Shown: in pieces, positions 45,222-56,006 of the stretch
How the letters are laid out: each line of letters begins with the position of its first letter
Position numbering within the stretch: the first letter of the stretch is position 1
Assembly (NCBI RefSeq): GCF_012911865.1
Contig: NZ_JAAXYH010000006.1
Location: 1-64,000, forward strand
Length of the DNA stretch: 64,000 nucleotides
DNA from: Shewanella salipaludis
GTDB lineage: Bacteria > Pseudomonadota > Gammaproteobacteria > Enterobacterales > Shewanellaceae
Reading direction: 5' to 3'
The notes under the pieces: model-generated
The model's input: only the letters and a program-made list of their open reading frames with translations
Told to the model about the DNA's origin: nothing
Databases searched by the model: none
Position numbers and translations under genes: made by a program

Positions 45222-46113
45222 GCTTTATCCTGGAAAATTCGTTGTGGTTTGCAGGCTGGTCTCAATTTGGATAACAAAGCGCCGGCTGCGATGAGTTCAT
45301 CTTTGGTGCAAGACTAATGGCGTGAAACCGAGCGTTGCGAGTATGGAACCTGTCCCTTTATAGCCGAAGCTTGACGACTTGTCAGGCATAAGCCTGTGCC
45401 TACTTGGATATTGAATGCCAGAAACCTGCCAGGAAAGCCTCCAAGCGCGCCCGCTGTCGAGGCCACAGGCAGGGGGCGGGCAGGAGATGTGCGCTGAAAA
45501 CCGATCATTCACCATATCGCCGGATGAGGCCAACACCCGCCATTCCCGGATCCTTTTTCTTGGATCCAAGCCATTCAAAATTGCCGTATGTTGCTAGTTT
45601 GTTGCGAATAAATTGAGTATTCTGTATTTATTCCGGTCAAACACTGAACATTTCTCTTGTCTTTAACGATAATGTTGAAATGCATAATCACCGAGTTTGC
45701 TTTGCCTTTAGTATGAATTGCGAGCGGTTGAACTCAGTGCTTGAGTGCCTTGATATTGTTGTGCCAACCCATAACATGCCGTAATTAAATGTAAAATCAC
45801 TGCCACCTTGGGTGGGGGCAAGAGTTTCTTCGTTTGGTGTGAGCAAATTCAGTTTGCATAAAAAGGTGGATTGCAGGATTATTCACGCGTTTTGGTCTGA
45901 GGCGGCGTTGCAATGCCTGTTGACAATCCTGTTACAGGATCACTAAATGTGCTTAACGCCTGGCGTGTTGGTCGAGTTTTATTTTTCGGCCGCATACAAG
46001 CTCAGGGCGCCAGCGATAGGGCATCGAAAGCTTGAGGTTCGATGCCGGATATTCGATGTCAAATATTCGATGTCAGATAATAATAAGACAGTTACTTTGA
46101 GTAAGGGAAGTTC
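45222..46113. other. Long intergenic region without recognised gene
   Basis: 892 bases. Several frames of 60-90 residues are open on both strands but show no protein-like composition or ribosome-binding sites. Right part is AT-rich and holds the promoter of the TonB receptor gene. Confidence 0.4.
46049..46075. repeat. Two-copy 13-base tandem repeat
   Basis: ATATTCGATGTCA at 46049-46061 and 46063-46075, with a diverged third TTCGATGCC just upstream, 40 bases before the TonB receptor start. Could be a repeated operator. Confidence 0.5.
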
Positions 46114-48531
46114 ATGACAACAAGCAGTTTTCCACTGAGTAAAATCAATAAATTGATCCAATTGGGGTTATTTGCCATGACGGGTACCTGCCTGCTGCCT
46201 GCGGCCCAAGCCGCAGAGGCCGATACTCAGGTTGTAGATCAGAAGATAGAATCGATTTCCGTTATCGGCACCCGCCGGGCCTCACGGGTCGATACCGACA
46301 CCCCGGTTCCCGTCGACATAGTGCCCATGGATCAAATCGCCGCCAAGTCGGGCCAGCTGGATATAGGCCAGCTGCTTAACTTCGCCGCCCCTTCATTCAA
46401 CTCCAACCGCCAGGCGGGTTCAGACGGCAGTGACCACATAGATGCGGCGTCACTGCGTGGCCTTGGACCGGATCAGGTGTTGGTGCTGATCAACGGCAAG
46501 CGCCGCCATACCTCGTCCTTGATCAACGTATTCGGCTCCCGTGCCCGTGGTAATGTCGGCACGGATCTCAACACCATTCCCGTGGTGGCGATCAAGCGCA
46601 TCGAGATCTTGCGTGACGGTGCCGCCGCCCAGTATGGCTCGGATGCCATCGCCGGGGTCATCAACATAGTGCTCAAGGACAAGATTGGCCTGGATGCCTC
46701 GGTTACCACGGGGCAATACACCCAGGGCGATGGTCAGAGTAATCAGATTGCGCTCAATTATGGCTTCGAACTGAACTCGGACGGCGGCTTCTTTAACGTC
46801 TCGGGTGAATACACCACCAGAGACAAGACCGACAGGGCCCCTGAGGGCGAGCATAGGGTGATAGGCGACTCAGATGTCGACAATGCCTCACTGATGTTCA
46901 ATGCCGAGTTGCCGGTTGACGACAAGACCACTCTCTATGCCTTCGGTGGTCTCAACGACCGTCAGGGACTCGCCGGTGCCTGGTATCGTGCCCCCATAGA
47001 TGAGCGCACAGTGCCAGAAATCTATCCCAACGGCTTCGTACCCGACATAGGCACCAGCATAGACGACAAGTCGCTCGCCGTCGGTGTCCGCAGTGAGCTG
47101 AACGACTGGGCCATAGACTTCAGCAATACCTATGGCAGCAACAAGATGAAGTATTTCATCAGCAACACGGCCAACGCCTCCCTGGGTGCCAGCAGCCCAA
47201 CCAGTTTCGATGCCGGTGGCTTTCAGTTCAGCCAGAACACCACCAACATAGACTTCAGCCGTTATTTCGACGGTTTCGATGCCATCGAAGGGGTGAACGT
47301 CGCCTCAGGCCTGGAATATCGTAAAGAGTCTTACCAGATCTTCGCCGGTGAAGAAGGCTCCTGGAAAAACTACCAGATGGCCGAATTTACCGATCCCGAC
47401 ACGGGTGAAGTGAGCAAGCGTCCGGGCGGCGCCCAGGGCTTCCCCGGCTTCCAGCCGAGCAACGAGCTGGATCGCAGTCGCTCCAACATCTCGGCCTATG
47501 TCGATCTTGAGTTTCAGCTGACGGCCGATACCCTGGTGACCTCTGCTATCCGCGGCGAGCACTACAGTGATTTTGGCAGCACAGTCAACGGTAAGCTGTC
47601 GTTCGCCAACTCCAGCCTGGAAGACATAGTACTGCGCGGCTCTGCCAGCACAGGCTTCAGGGCGCCTTCGCTGCAGCAGCGTTATTACAACCAGGTGATC
47701 ACCGACTTCGTTGCCGGCCAGCCGGTCGATACCGTCTATGAATCCAACGATGGCAAACTGGCCAAGGCGCTGGGGATCCCCAGTCTGAAAGAGGAAGAGT
47801 CGGTCAACCTGTCACTGGGAATGACGGCCCGCCTGGGCGATGTCACTCTGTCGGTGGATGCCTATCAGATCAGCATCAAAGACAGGGTGGTGCTCACGGG
47901 TAAGTTCTACAGCGATGACGAAGACATAGGCCACATACTGCAGGACCTCAACGTAGGGGCGGCGCAGTTCTTCACCAACGCCATAGACACCAAGACCCGC
48001 GGTGTGGACCTGACCCTGAGCCATGAGATGGATCTCGGCGAAGGCAGCCTGAAGAGCTTCCTCAGTGCCAACTACAACAAGACGGAGATCGACGGCCAGA
48101 TCAAGACAGCCGGTCTGCTGCAGGGCAAGGAAGTGAACTACTTCGATGCCCGTGAGCGCTCCTTCCTCGAAGGCGGTGCCCCGGACACCAAGTTTGCCCT
48201 GTCGTTCGACTATGAGCTGGGGGATTTCAGCACCAGCCTGCGCACCACCTACTTCGGTGATGTCAGCATGGGGACCTGGTCTGCGGAAGGCACGCCCTTC
48301 GATGCCACGGATGTGCCGACCCAGTCCTATGGCGCCAAGTTCTCCACGGATCTCAGCTTTAGCTACAGGCTCAACGACAACCTGAGCTTCACTGTGGGCG
48401 GCAGCAACCTGTTCGATGTCTACCCGGACAAGCAAGATCCCGATGAGACAGAGACAGGTGGTCTGTATGAATCCGTGCAGATGGGCTTCAACGGCGCCTA
48501 TTACTATGCCCGGGCTTCATTGAGCTTCTAA
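46114..48531 (+). CDS. TonB-dependent receptor
   Basis: 805 residues with AAGGGAAG ahead of the ATG. A signal peptide ends at AQAAEA. The plug has ESISVIGTRR (TonB-box region), VPVDIVPMDQIAAKSGQLDIGQLL, SLRGLGPDQVLVLINGKRRHTSSL and the RIEILRDGAAAQYGSDAIAGVINIVL stretch; the barrel ends in a terminal phenylalanine (ARASLSF). The plug pattern (SDHIDAASLRGLGPDQ) is that of a large Shewanella/Xanthomonas-type receptor group used for vitamins, carbohydrates or peptides rather than siderophores. No Fur box is visible. The substrate is unknown. Confidence 0.92.
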   Translation: MTTSSFPLSKINKLIQLGLFAMTGTCLLPAAQAAEADTQVVDQKIESISVIGTRRASRVDTDTPVPVDIVPMDQIAAKSGQLDIGQLLNFAAPSFNSNRQAGSDGSDHIDAASLRGLGPDQVLVLINGKRRHTSSLINVFGSRARGNVGTDLNTIPVVAIKRIEILRDGAAAQYGSDAIAGVINIVLKDKIGLDASVTTGQYTQGDGQSNQIALNYGFELNSDGGFFNVSGEYTTRDKTDRAPEGEHRVIGDSDVDNASLMFNAELPVDDKTTLYAFGGLNDRQGLAGAWYRAPIDERTVPEIYPNGFVPDIGTSIDDKSLAVGVRSELNDWAIDFSNTYGSNKMKYFISNTANASLGASSPTSFDAGGFQFSQNTTNIDFSRYFDGFDAIEGVNVASGLEYRKESYQIFAGEEGSWKNYQMAEFTDPDTGEVSKRPGGAQGFPGFQPSNELDRSRSNISAYVDLEFQLTADTLVTSAIRGEHYSDFGSTVNGKLSFANSSLEDIVLRGSASTGFRAPSLQQRYYNQVITDFVAGQPVDTVYESNDGKLAKALGIPSLKEEESVNLSLGMTARLGDVTLSVDAYQISIKDRVVLTGKFYSDDEDIGHILQDLNVGAAQFFTNAIDTKTRGVDLTLSHEMDLGEGSLKSFLSANYNKTEIDGQIKTAGLLQGKEVNYFDARERSFLEGGAPDTKFALSFDYELGDFSTSLRTTYFGDVSMGTWSAEGTPFDATDVPTQSYGAKFSTDLSFSYRLNDNLSFTVGGSNLFDVYPDKQDPDETETGGLYESVQMGFNGAYYYARASLSF

Positions 48532-48559
48532 GTCAAAACCAGCCATATCAGGCAATGAT

Positions 48560-48595
48560 AAAATGCCAGTCGCTAATACGACTGGCATTTTTTGT
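48560..48595 (+). terminator. Terminator after the TonB receptor
   Basis: Thirteen-pair stem AAAATGCCAGTCG / CGACTGGCATTTT with loop CTAATA and a T tract. Confidence 0.85.
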
Positions 48596-48695
48596 GGGCG
48601 TTTGCTTACGGTTGAACACTCAGACATGACGCTTTGAAATCGGGAAGCCGTGTGCAGATATGCCTGTGTCTGCTTTTGATTGGACTCAATGTTTT

Positions 48696-49712
48696 TTAAG
48701 TGCGTTTGAACTCGTTTCTATAGTCATTTGGGGTAAAGCCGCAGACTTGCTTGAAGCTGCGGCGAAAGGCGGTGTCGTCCGAGAAGCCCAGCTCCTCGCC
48801 TATAGCGGCGATAGATTGGCGACTGTAAATCAGGCGTTCGCTGGCCTGGTGCAGCTTGACCAGGCGCATGAACTGGGCACAGGAATGACCTGTCAGGTCT
48901 TTGACCTTGCGGCTTAGGGTGCGCTCCGTGGTGTTGAGTGCCTGCGCCAAGGCGCTCAGGTTTAACTGCGAAGCCTGCGTCTGTTCGACCCAGAGGATCA
49001 GCGAACGGATGAGCTTGTCCTCTATGCTCACCAGTTTCATGAATGCCAAAGGCTGGCTCCTTGGCTCGGGCTTGGGCAGGATCATTAGCTCTATGATGTC
49101 GCGCAACACATCCTGACCACACTGCTGACCGATCAACGCCTGTGCCAGCGGCAGATAGCCATTCACGCCCGAGGCACTGGCATACCCTGGTCGATAGAGA
49201 CAGGTTTGGCTGAAGTGCCATTGCACCCCGGGAAAACGCACTCCCAGGTAATCGGCGAGCCACCAGGTTGAAGTGGCTACTCTGTTATCTAGTTTTCCGG
49301 TCTCGGCCAACAGGCATACGCCGCTGCAATATGCCAGCAGCTGGGTGGTGGCGGGTAATTGTTTGAGCCCCTGGATTAACTGCCTATGGCCTCGAATCGC
49401 GGCGCTGACTTCCCGGGTGGAGCTGGCCCAGAATCCCGGTACCAGCAGGGCATCGACTCCCTCCTTCTCCGTCGCCATGCTTGCCAGCGACCTGTCTACA
49501 GGCAGGGAGAATAGGCTGGGCCCAAAGCCCAGGCCGAGTGGGATTGTGCTCTGTGAAGCCGGAGCGAGTGCGGCGAGATCTGCATGGTCACCGACCCAGC
49601 AGAGGGTGAAGTGCTTCCTTCCGGCCCTGTGGTTGGCGACTGTCAAGAGTTCGGCAAAGGCCAATAGGCCCGAGGCAACGCATCCAGGGTATATCAGCAG
49701 TCCTATCTTCAT
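48696..49712 (-). CDS. GlxA-type AraC family regulator
   Basis: 338 residues. An N-terminal DJ-1/PfpI-like domain (MKIGLLIYPGCVASGLLAFAELLTVAN, LLAYCSGVCLLAETGKLDNRVATSTWW) is fused to a C-terminal AraC helix-turn-helix pair (LSALAQALNTTERTLSRKVKDLTG, SIAAIGEELGFSDDTAFRRSFKQVCGFTPNDYR). ATG 49712 is chosen by homology; the frame reaches ATG 49742. Divergent to the MBL-fold gene, so it may control it. Effector unknown. Confidence 0.87.
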   Translation of the reverse strand: MKIGLLIYPGCVASGLLAFAELLTVANHRAGRKHFTLCWVGDHADLAALAPASQSTIPLGLGFGPSLFSLPVDRSLASMATEKEGVDALLVPGFWASSTREVSAAIRGHRQLIQGLKQLPATTQLLAYCSGVCLLAETGKLDNRVATSTWWLADYLGVRFPGVQWHFSQTCLYRPGYASASGVNGYLPLAQALIGQQCGQDVLRDIIELMILPKPEPRSQPLAFMKLVSIEDKLIRSLILWVEQTQASQLNLSALAQALNTTERTLSRKVKDLTGHSCAQFMRLVKLHQASERLIYSRQSIAAIGEELGFSDDTAFRRSFKQVCGFTPNDYRNEFKRT

Positions 49713-49881
49713 CTCACGCTTCGCTTCCGTCTCTCGCCTCATTTATTCACCCAGATTTTGGCCTGAATTGTATGTTTAGTGTCAATATAAGCCATTCTCG
49801 GTTCGGGTGCTAATCCATATCATGGGCATCGGTTCACTACTTATATTACTGACGGCTTCACTGGAATATTCTGGAGACGAG

Positions 49882-50658
49882 ATGCGCTTAACACAGATCC
49901 GCAATGCCACTATGGCAATCGATACCCACCGCCAAACCCTGCTGCTCGACCCTATGCTGGCGCCTCAGGGGGCGATAGTGCCACTCAAATATTTCACCCG
50001 CGCACGGCGGCGTAACCCCCTGGTAGCATTGCCGGATAACACAGGACAGCTGTTGCAGAATGTGCAGCATTGCCTCATCACCCATTGCCGGAAGGGGCAC
50101 TTCGATCATTTGGATAGGGCCGGCGTCAAATGGTTGCGGCAACATCAGGTTACAGTGCATTGCAGCACCGCCGATGCCGGGTATTTGAAGGGCAAAGGCC
50201 TAAAGGTGCACAGTTACGAACCTGGGCGCTCGGCTCCCTTTCTGGGGGGGCAAATAGAGCTGGTCGAATGCCTGCATGGTACGGGGGCGGTCGGTAAACT
50301 GATGGCACATGGATATGGCTTTTATATCCAACTGCCTGACGAACCCAGTCTGTATATTTGTGGTGATACTGTGTTGACCGACACTATTCGTGACTTTATC
50401 AGGCGCAAGCAACCCGATGTGATAGTCGCCCCGGCAGGCGGTGCCCAATTCGATTTTGGCGGCGAGATCATCATGGGGGTAGATGAGGTGATGGCGTTAG
50501 CCGACTTAGCCCTAGGCCAGGTGGTAGCCAATCACCTGGAAGCCTTGGATCATTGTCCAGTGAGCCGTCGTGAGTTGATCGAGGCCGTCAGCCGCCGCAG
50601 CTGGCAGACACGTTTCCATGTGCCGGCAGATGGCCAGAGCCTGATCTTCAACCGCTAA
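49882..50658 (+). CDS. MBL-fold metal-dependent hydrolase
   Basis: 258 residues from ATG 49882 (GGAGAC upstream); a longer frame begins at 49807. The metal motif is ITHCRKGHFDHLD, in which the first histidine is four residues further from HFDH than in the usual HxHxDH, a pattern of a subgroup of the family. Other metal ligands lie in ECLHG, ICGDTVLTD and VVANHLEAL. Related to the L-ascorbate-6-phosphate lactonase-like (UlaG) group. Substrate unknown. Confidence 0.82.
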   Translation: MRLTQIRNATMAIDTHRQTLLLDPMLAPQGAIVPLKYFTRARRRNPLVALPDNTGQLLQNVQHCLITHCRKGHFDHLDRAGVKWLRQHQVTVHCSTADAGYLKGKGLKVHSYEPGRSAPFLGGQIELVECLHGTGAVGKLMAHGYGFYIQLPDEPSLYICGDTVLTDTIRDFIRRKQPDVIVAPAGGAQFDFGGEIIMGVDEVMALADLALGQVVANHLEALDHCPVSRRELIEAVSRRSWQTRFHVPADGQSLIFNR

Positions 50659-50884
50659 CATGCTGCTTGCCGCCGGCGATGTCGATAAAAGGTTCTGTGG
50701 CATAGGAGGCATGATTCAAGAGTAACCGGCCAATCGCGTCGATGGCACGAATGCCACCATCGAATCTACAGATGAGTGTCCATGGCGACTTGCGGGGGCA
50801 AGAGTGCAGGTTACCGTGGCTGATGGGACACTCTGTTATTGGCAGGGACATATCCCTATGGATCTTGCCGCAAGTGGCGAATAC

Positions 50885-52228
50885 TCATTCCGGCTCGACC
50901 GCCACCACGGTCGACACCAGGCTCCCCTTGTGCAGTCGGGTATGCAGGCTGCTGCCGACTGCCAGCTGGGATGCCGACTGCAGCACCTGGCCAGTGGCAT
51001 CCATGCTGATGCTGTAGCCCCTACTCAGGGTCGACAGCGGGCTGACTGTCTCCAGCTTATGGGCGGCGTAACTGATGCGTTGCTCGGCGCCCTTGAGCCT
51101 GTCCTGCATCGCCTCGTGCAAGCGTTCGCCCAGATAGTCGAGCCTGCGGGCCTCCAGCGCCAACCTGTGGCTCGGGGTGTGGGCCGCGAGTCGATTGGCC
51201 AGCTGCTGCTGTTTCAGCGTCAGCTTGTGCAGCCTATGTTCCAGGGCGTTTTCCAGTCTGAGCTGCATCTCATCGAAACGCTGGGCGAACTGCTGCAGCC
51301 GGCGCTTGGGATCCTGGCGTTGCAGGCCATGCTCCAGCAAGCTGAACTTGCGCTCCTGTTTGAGGCTGTAATGTTGCCAACTCTGTTGCAGCCGTGACAG
51401 CATGCCGGCCAGGCGCTGGGCCTTATTGGCCGCATCCTGGGACAGGAGTTCGGCACCGGCCGAAGGCGTGGGGGCGCGGACATCGGCGACATAATCGCTG
51501 ATGCAGGTGTCCACCTCATGGCCGACGGCGCTGACCACCGGCAGGGCGCTGTTGTATATGCAGTGCGCCAGGGCTTCGCTGTTGAAGCACCAGAGATCTT
51601 CCAGGGAGCCGCCGCCACGGGTCAGCAGCAATACGTCCACTTCCAGACGGCGGTTGGCGATATCGATCGCCTGACATAGCTGCTCGGCGGCGTTATCGCC
51701 CTGGACCTGAGCCGGGTAGATCACCACCTCGATGGAAGGATCGCGCCGTGCCAGCACATGCAGCACGTCGCGGATGGCTGCGCCGGTGGGGGAAGTGATG
51801 ACCCCGATGCGCTGAATGTTCTGCGGCAGTGGCCTCTTGGTGTCGGCGGCAAATAGCCCCTGGGCGGCCAATTTCATCTTCAGCACTTCGTATTGCTGTG
51901 CCAATAGACCGTCGCCGGCGGGTAGCATGGATTCGATCAACAGCTGGTAATCGCCCCTGGGCTCGTAGACGCTGATGGCGCCCTTGACCAGCACTTGCTG
52001 ACCGTTGGCGGGACGAAAGCCGACAGCCTGGTTGCGGCCCTTGAACATGGCGCAGCGGATCTGCGAGGCACTGTCTTTGAGGGTCAGGTACCAGTGGCCG
52101 GAAGAGGGCGCAGAAAAGTTGGAAATCTCGCCGTTGAGCCAGATCTTGCCCAGCTGGCCTTCCAACAGCCGTCGTACTTCACCGTTGAGCCGCGAGACGG
52201 TATAAACATTGTTTTCAGTGATTTTCAT
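50885..52228 (-). CDS. xseA: Exodeoxyribonuclease VII large subunit
   Basis: 447 residues. N-terminal OB-fold ([45 protein letters not shown]), catalytic domain ([65 protein letters not shown]) and a long coiled-coil tail ([12 protein letters not shown]). It degrades single-stranded DNA in complex with XseB. Divergent to guaB, with a 120-base shared region, as in many gamma-proteobacteria. Confidence 0.96.
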   Translation of the reverse strand: MKITENNVYTVSRLNGEVRRLLEGQLGKIWLNGEISNFSAPSSGHWYLTLKDSASQIRCAMFKGRNQAVGFRPANGQQVLVKGAISVYEPRGDYQLLIESMLPAGDGLLAQQYEVLKMKLAAQGLFAADTKRPLPQNIQRIGVITSPTGAAIRDVLHVLARRDPSIEVVIYPAQVQGDNAAEQLCQAIDIANRRLEVDVLLLTRGGGSLEDLWCFNSEALAHCIYNSALPVVSAVGHEVDTCISDYVADVRAPTPSAGAELLSQDAANKAQRLAGMLSRLQQSWQHYSLKQERKFSLLEHGLQRQDPKRRLQQFAQRFDEMQLRLENALEHRLHKLTLKQQQLANRLAAHTPSHRLALEARRLDYLGERLHEAMQDRLKGAEQRISYAAHKLETVSPLSTLSRGYSISMDATGQVLQSASQLAVGSSLHTRLHKGSLVSTVVAVEPE

Positions 52229-52267
52229 GGTTTTTCGGGCTCAAATGGAAATTTTTACTATTTTCCA

Positions 52268-52296
52268 TTTACCAAGCCCAGTATGCAAGGTATAAT
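52268..52296 (+). promoter_or_regulatory. Probable guaB promoter
   Basis: TTTACC (52268-52273) and perfect TATAAT (52291-52296) with a 17-base spacer, 53 bases before the guaB ATG. Confidence 0.6.
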
Positions 52297-52348
52297 CCCG
52301 CCGCAATATTTCACCTCTAAATCCTACTCAACTGGGGAGATGTTGCCA

Positions 52349-53815
52349 ATGCTACGTTTAATTAAAGAAGCGCTTACCTTTGACGATGTGTTACTGGTTC
52401 CAGCGCACTCGACCGTCCTCCCAAACACCGCCGTCCTCAAGACTCGCCTGACCAATAAGATTGAATTGAACATTCCACTGGTGTCTGCCGCCATGGATAC
52501 TGTCACCGAAGCGCGCCTGGCGATTGCCATAGCTCAGGAAGGTGGTTTAGGTTTCATTCATAAAAACATGAGTATTGAGCAACAGGCCGAAGAAGTCCGC
52601 AAAGTAAAAATTTACGAAGCGGGCGTAGTACAGCAACCTGTCACAGTGACGCCATACACTACCTTGGCCGAGCTGAAAATCCTCACCGAGAAGAATGGCT
52701 TCGCCGGTTATCCCGTGGTCAACAGTGCCAACGAGTTGATCGGGATCATCACAGGCCGTGACGTGCGTTTCGTCACCGACTGGAGCAAGACGGTCGAAGA
52801 AGTGATGACGCCGAAACCTCGGTTGATCACAGTCGCCGAAGGCACCAAGCTGGATGAAGTGCAGAAGCTGATGCATGCCCACCGCATCGAGAAAGTGCTG
52901 GTGGTCGACGACAACTTCAAGCTCAAGGGTCTGATCACAGTCAAAGACTTCGAAAAAGCCGAACGTAAGCCCAACGCCTGTAAGGACGAGCTGGGCCGCC
53001 TGCGTGTCGGTGCCGCCGTCGGTGCCGGTGCCGGTAACGAAGCGCGTGTCGATGCCCTGGTCAAGGCAGGTGTCGACGTGCTGCTCATCGACTCTTCCCA
53101 TGGTCATTCCGAAGGCGTGCTGCAACGCATACGTGAAACCCGTGCCAAGCATCCGGATCTGCAAATCGTCGGCGGCAACGTCGCCACCGCCGAAGGCGCA
53201 GTGGCCCTGGTCGAGGCCGGCGTCAACGCGGTCAAGGTCGGCATAGGCCCAGGCTCCATCTGTACTACCCGTATCGTTACCGGTGTGGGTGTGCCGCAGA
53301 TCACCGCGGTCTCCGATGCGGCAGAAGCCATGAAGTCCCTGGGCATTCCCGTCATCGCCGATGGCGGCATACGTTTCTCCGGCGATTTGGCCAAGGCGCT
53401 GGCGGCAGGTGCTTCCTGCATCATGGCCGGCTCCATGTTTGCCGGTACGGATGAAGCCCCGGGTGAAACCGAACTCTATCAGGGTCGTGCCTACAAGTCT
53501 TATCGTGGCATGGGCTCTCTGGGCGCCATGAGCCAAGGCTCATCGGATCGTTACTTCCAGACGGATAACGCCGCCGACAAGCTGGTCCCCGAGGGCATCG
53601 AAGGCCGCGTACCTTACAAGGGCAAGATCAAGGAAATCATTCACCAGCACATGGGCGGTCTGCGTTCATGTATGGGCCTGACGGGTTGCGCCACCATCAA
53701 GGAATTGGGTGAGAAGGCCCAGTTTGTCAAGGTGACCTCTGCCGGTATGGGTGAGTCCCACGTCCACGACGTGACCATCACCAAGGAAGCGCCTAACTAT
53801 CGCTCCGGTTCATAA
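52349..53815 (+). CDS. guaB: IMP dehydrogenase
   Basis: 488 residues, exactly the E. coli length, from ATG 52349 (GGGGAG nine bases earlier); a longer open frame upstream is rejected. It oxidises IMP to XMP, the committing step of GMP synthesis. N-terminal [24 protein letters not shown], two CBS domains (about 95-205; [18 protein letters not shown]), the catalytic loop [15 protein letters not shown] with C305, the flap [12 protein letters not shown], and the C-terminal [13 protein letters not shown] are all present. Confidence 0.97.
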   Translation: MLRLIKEALTFDDVLLVPAHSTVLPNTAVLKTRLTNKIELNIPLVSAAMDTVTEARLAIAIAQEGGLGFIHKNMSIEQQAEEVRKVKIYEAGVVQQPVTVTPYTTLAELKILTEKNGFAGYPVVNSANELIGIITGRDVRFVTDWSKTVEEVMTPKPRLITVAEGTKLDEVQKLMHAHRIEKVLVVDDNFKLKGLITVKDFEKAERKPNACKDELGRLRVGAAVGAGAGNEARVDALVKAGVDVLLIDSSHGHSEGVLQRIRETRAKHPDLQIVGGNVATAEGAVALVEAGVNAVKVGIGPGSICTTRIVTGVGVPQITAVSDAAEAMKSLGIPVIADGGIRFSGDLAKALAAGASCIMAGSMFAGTDEAPGETELYQGRAYKSYRGMGSLGAMSQGSSDRYFQTDNAADKLVPEGIEGRVPYKGKIKEIIHQHMGGLRSCMGLTGCATIKELGEKAQFVKVTSAGMGESHVHDVTITKEAPNYRSGS

Positions 53816-53958
53816 CAGAGTTTAACAGGGCGGCGCGGGTCGCCCTTCGTTTAGCTGGCTCCCGGCATCTTCTGCCTGAGCCGGCAAACGTTAGCCGTTA
53901 ACTGTTTGAGTGGAAACTTAAACGGGATTTCAGACAACTAGATAGATGAAGGTTATCC

Positions 53959-55536
53959 ATGAGCAATATTCATGAGCACAAGATACTGATCCTCGATTTC
54001 GGTTCTCAGTACACGCAACTGATTGCCCGCCGTATCCGTGAGATAGGCGTTTATTGTGAACTCTGGGCCTGGGATGTGAGCGAAGCGCAAATTCGCGAGT
54101 TCGCGCCAAACGGCATCATTCTCGCCGGTGGCCCAGAGAGTGTCACCGCCGACCACTCACCCCGCGCCCCCGAATACGTGTTCAGCGCCGGCGTGCCTGT
54201 ACTGGGGATCTGCTACGGTATGCAGACCATGTCCGAGCAGCTGGGCGGCAAGGTCATTCAGGGCATAGGCGAAGGCGAATTCGGTTACGCCCAGATCGAG
54301 GTCCTGACCCAATCTGAGCTGTTCAAGAGCATAGAAGATGCGGTCAGCGAGGATGGCAAGCCACTGCTGGACGTGTGGATGAGCCACGGCGACAAGGTCT
54401 CGGCCATTCCCGAAGGTTTCGTTGCCGTCGCCAAGACAGATACCTGTCCCTTCGCGGCCATGGCCAACGAAGACAAGCGCTTCTACGGCGTGCAGTTCCA
54501 CCCTGAGGTGACCCACACACGTCAGGGCATGCGCATGCTGTCGCATTTTGCCCTGGACATCTGTGGCTGCGCCGCCAACTGGAAACCGGCGTCCATCATA
54601 GAAGATGCCATAGAGCGTCTGAAGAAGCAGATAGGCGACGATGAAGTCATCCTCGGCCTGTCCGGCGGCGTCGATTCTTCCGTGGTGGCCATGCTGCTGC
54701 ACCGCGCCATAGGCAAGAAACTGACCTGCGTGTTCGTCGATAACGGCCTGCTGCGTCTCAACGAGGCCGAACAGGTGATGGAGATGTTCGGCGATCACTT
54801 CGGCCTCAACATCATCCACGTGGATGCGGAAAACCGCTTCCTGGATGCCATGAAGGGCGAGGCGGATCCCGAAGCCAAGCGCAAGATCATCGGCCGGGTG
54901 TTCGTCGAAATCTTCGACGAGCAAGCCAAGAAATGCGTCAACGCCAAGTGGCTGGCCCAGGGCACCATCTACCCTGACGTCATAGAATCTGCCGGCAGCG
55001 CCACCGGCAAGGCCCATGTGATCAAGTCACACCATAACGTCGGCGGCCTGCCGGACGACATGGAAATGGGTCTGGTCGAGCCGCTGCGTGAGCTGTTTAA
55101 AGACGAAGTGCGCAAGATAGGCCTGGAACTGGGCCTGCCTTACAACATGCTTTACCGTCACCCTTTCCCAGGCCCTGGCCTGGGAGTACGGGTGCTGGGT
55201 GAAGTGAAGAAGGAATACTGTGACCTGCTGCGCCGCGCCGACGCCATCTTCATCGAAGAGCTGCACAAGGCCGATCTGTACAACAAGGTCAGCCAGGCCT
55301 TCACCGTCTTCCTGCCGGTACGAAGCGTAGGCGTGATGGGCGACGGTCGTAAATACGATTGGGTCGTGTCATTGCGTGCGGTGGAAACCATAGACTTCAT
55401 GACAGCCCACTGGGCGCACCTGCCGTATGATTTCCTCGGCCGGGTGTCCAACCGCATCATCAACGAGATCGACGGCATCTCCCGCGTGGTGTACGACATC
55501 TCCGGCAAGCCACCTGCGACTATCGAGTGGGAATAA
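53959..55536 (+). CDS. guaA: GMP synthase (glutamine-hydrolysing)
   Basis: 525 residues. The class I glutamine amidotransferase domain has the catalytic cysteine C85 in GICYGMQ and the HPEV triad region (FHPEVTHT). The ATP-pyrophosphatase domain has the P-loop SGGVDSS (235-241), and the C-terminal dimerisation domain includes [11 protein letters not shown] and [12 protein letters not shown]. It converts XMP to GMP and follows guaB by 143 bases. Confidence 0.97.
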   Translation: MSNIHEHKILILDFGSQYTQLIARRIREIGVYCELWAWDVSEAQIREFAPNGIILAGGPESVTADHSPRAPEYVFSAGVPVLGICYGMQTMSEQLGGKVIQGIGEGEFGYAQIEVLTQSELFKSIEDAVSEDGKPLLDVWMSHGDKVSAIPEGFVAVAKTDTCPFAAMANEDKRFYGVQFHPEVTHTRQGMRMLSHFALDICGCAANWKPASIIEDAIERLKKQIGDDEVILGLSGGVDSSVVAMLLHRAIGKKLTCVFVDNGLLRLNEAEQVMEMFGDHFGLNIIHVDAENRFLDAMKGEADPEAKRKIIGRVFVEIFDEQAKKCVNAKWLAQGTIYPDVIESAGSATGKAHVIKSHHNVGGLPDDMEMGLVEPLRELFKDEVRKIGLELGLPYNMLYRHPFPGPGLGVRVLGEVKKEYCDLLRRADAIFIEELHKADLYNKVSQAFTVFLPVRSVGVMGDGRKYDWVVSLRAVETIDFMTAHWAHLPYDFLGRVSNRIINEIDGISRVVYDISGKPPATIEWE

Positions 55537-55569
55537 GCTCTTGGCCCGATAGTGGTCCAGCTTAAATTG

Positions 55570-55595
55570 AAAAGGCGCTCAGGCGCCTTTTCTTT
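55570..55595 (+). terminator. Terminator after guaBA
   Basis: Perfect stem AAAAGGCGC-TCAG-GCGCCTTTT (9 pairs, tetraloop) followed by CTTTT. Confidence 0.85.
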
Positions 55596-56006
55596 TGTGC
55601 CTTAATCAGTTGCAAGAAAGCGTGTTGGCCATCTTCACTGTGGACTTATTAGGCGTATCTGAGTTTATTCTGGCAGGTGCGGCTACTGCTGCGAGACGCC
55701 ACGAGCACATCCCTGTGGGCTCTGGGATTTCATCCCTGAAATCCAAGCTCGCAGCCGCAACTGCACCTTCGCTATGGGAGCTTGTCTTTTCGACTTATTC
55801 CTAGACTACTCTCGTGTCTGTTATTTCTCTGTTTGATTTCCCAAATTTTTTACTTGCGATTAACCAGCCAGGCCTGCCAAGATACTGTGTCAGGTGTTTT
55901 GGCCAATGACCGTATTCAGCAAATAATACAAAAATTTAGCGATGCGAACTTTTAGCCCTCAAAGGAGTAAAATGCGCATGCGCACTATACAGCTGTGACT
56001 TAGACT
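55596..56006. other. Intergenic region with two TCCC-loop hairpins
   Basis: 411 bases between the guaBA terminator and the first cassette-like gene. It has hairpins CACA-TCCC-TGTG (55706-55717) and GGATTTCA-TCCC-TGAAATCC (55725-55744). No convincing gene; a 69-residue frame runs from 55595 with no ribosome-binding site or typical composition. The right half is AT-rich and includes GCGCATGCGC (55975-55984), a perfect 10-base palindrome. Confidence 0.45.

Noticed and set aside
51995..52348. N-terminal extension of guaB to a 606-residue protein
   Set aside because: The extra part is the reverse complement of the start of xseA and of the promoter; ATG 52349 gives the standard 488 residues.
55595..55804. 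Gene of 69 residues after guaA
   Set aside because: The frame begins inside the guaBA terminator's T tract and covers structured hairpins; no start signal.
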